The position numbers were made by a program, and so were the translations under genes. DNA of 64,000 nucleotides from Archilochus colubris (Eukaryota > Chordata > Aves > Apodiformes > Trochilidae). Position 1 is the first letter of the stretch. Each line of letters starts with the position of its first letter. Below are positions 62,588-64,000 of this stretch, one piece after another. The notes beneath the pieces were generated by a model. The model searched no databases, had not been told where the DNA came from, and was given only the letters and a program-made list of their open reading frames with translations. The stretch lies in assembly GCA_023079485.1 (NCBI GenBank), contig CM041084.1:130088792-130152791 (forward strand), in the 5' to 3' direction.

Positions 62588-64000
62588 CTAAACCAAAGTA
62601 ACACAAATTGTCCTGAAATTGTGTGAATATATCCTATGCATTTAATTAAATATTAAGAAATGGAACTTTGTTTAGTATCTTATCCAAATTGGTGCCCAGG
62701 TACTCAGCATCCTGTCCTTCCTGAACCTTGGATCACTTACATTTGGGCAATAACAGAACCATAAACTTTAGCAAAGAGGCAAATGACACATTATCTGGTT
62801 TTTGCTGAAGTTTTCCAGACTGCATTAGTTCTACGATCCCTTCAGTTTATAGTGCCATTAAGCATCTTTACTGCAGCATGCCAGCTGGACCTCAGAGTTA
62901 CTGGGTCTGGACCCAGCCCTAAAGTACTGTTTTGTGAAACTTTTACAGAAGGTTTTCTTCATTATTAATGTTTAAAAAGAAAAATTTCTCCATAAATTAA
63001 ACATTTCTCTGGCTGGCTCTATAATTTTAGATGGGACTGGTCTGTCATTAGCAAAGAAGCAGGAAGTCCCAGAGGTGATTCAGTCCACCTTTCAAGGACC
63101 CCATCCTAGTCAGTGACCTCTTCTCTGGCAATTCCCACCATTTCCCCAGTTAGAGAGGAACTCTAAATCAGTACTCTCCAAAGTGTGTACAAGCCCCAGA
63201 GGGTGTGCAAGATGATTCATTGAGAGGCAGAAAGGAAATACTAGAACTGCAGTAGCAAAGGCATATGAATTATATAAAAAAATATATATTCATATCTTCA
63301 GGGTGTATGTCCCAAATTTTTAAGTGATTAGGTGAGTAATCAAAATGTTTGGTCTGGAATTCATTTGACCATAGGTACTCACAGCCTAAGTGACATCTGA
63401 ACTCATTGCCTACAGTGTTTTTGTAGTCAGTGAGCAGAAAAAAACCAAAAACAACACTTTAGGAGTGATCCATCCAAATGGGTTTTAGATGTTACATTCA
63501 GAATTAGAAGAATTGTGTCCAAAAGTGTATATTTCTCTCTCTGACTACAAAGGGTACCTATGATGATAAGCAGAAGCGATGACATTGAGACTTTTCCAGA
63601 GGAATTCTGTGCTAGGTCTCCAGACACTTTTTAAAAAGTTGGCCAATATCCAGTCTATTGGCCAATATCCAGTCTACAATGATAGCAGTGCTTGACTAGA
63701 AGTAATGGGCAATATGGCAAATATCAGCTCATAGGAACCCAAATTAAAGGAAGAAAGTCACAATTTAAGGACTTGGTAGCAGTTGCATAGAAAATATATT
63801 TGCCTTTTCCTAAATCAGGATAGAGATTACTGTGGGGGTCAGGGAAAAAAAATTAAAATGTGGCAAACTCACATTTACTTCTGCTAGAACTTCTGTTTAG
63901 ATCTTCATTTCTGAGCTCAGTTTTTCAAAAACCCTGCAAGAACTGTATGTGCCATGAGCTGGTTTTTAATTCTGTTCAGATCAGTGCAAGCACAAAGCTG
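62588..64000. other. RGS22 intron (continues past window)
   Basis: AT-rich. It contains a 19-bp perfect tandem duplication at 63639-63676. A minus open frame at 63427-63627 was considered as an exon but has no convincing acceptor and donor. No further RGS22 exon can be supported. Confidence 0.65.
63639..63676. repeat. 19-bp perfect tandem duplication
   Basis: TTGGCCAATATCCAGTCTA occurs twice head to tail, at 63639-63657 and 63658-63676. It is probably a recent replication-slippage event. Confidence 0.97.

Noticed and set aside
63427..63627. Minus-strand open frame as a further RGS22 exon
   Set aside because: No convincing acceptor and donor pair in the needed phase 2, and no match to remembered RGS22 sequence.

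Overview
The window looks like bird nuclear DNA. Short coding exons with canonical GT/AG junctions are spread over long AT-rich introns. There are at least five 3' fragments of CR1 LINEs, recognised by the end motif ATTCTATGATTCTATGA, and one diverged block resembling a dispersed avian LTR/ERV-type repeat. Gene order is VPS13B - COX6C - RGS22, the order known for vertebrate 8q22-type synteny (human chromosome 8, chicken chromosome 2). The species cannot be fixed from the sequence.

Layout. (1) About 1-21.5 kb, plus strand: the last six coding exons of VPS13B (374 C-terminal residues, stop at 19690-19692) and a 3' UTR of about 1.8 kb. (2) About 24.5-30.25 kb, minus strand: the whole COX6C gene, 77 aa, with a noncoding first exon in a CpG island, two coding exons and a separate 3' UTR exon. 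VPS13B and COX6C converge tail to tail, and a CR1 fragment lies between them. (3) About 30.4-45 kb: mostly intergenic. It holds exon-like open segments on the plus strand (30589-30607, 33617-33795, 37005-37079, perhaps 40462-40541) with strong splice sites. The first three are phase-compatible and begin in the COX6C CpG island on the opposite strand. They may be an uncharacterised gene transcribed divergently from COX6C and are the most novel item here. (4) About 45-62.6 kb, minus strand: the last nine coding exons of RGS22 (380 C-terminal residues), covering the last two RGS-type domains and a variable tail. The splice phases are consistent across the whole chain.

The three identified genes do not form a pathway. 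VPS13B is a bridge-type lipid-transfer protein of the Golgi/endosome, COX6C is a subunit of mitochondrial complex IV, and RGS22 is a large multi-RGS protein. The COX6C promoter carries NRF-1-like, ETS/GABP-like and GC-box motifs, the usual signature of nuclear-encoded respiratory genes. No tRNA, rRNA, CRISPR or prokaryotic-type system was seen.
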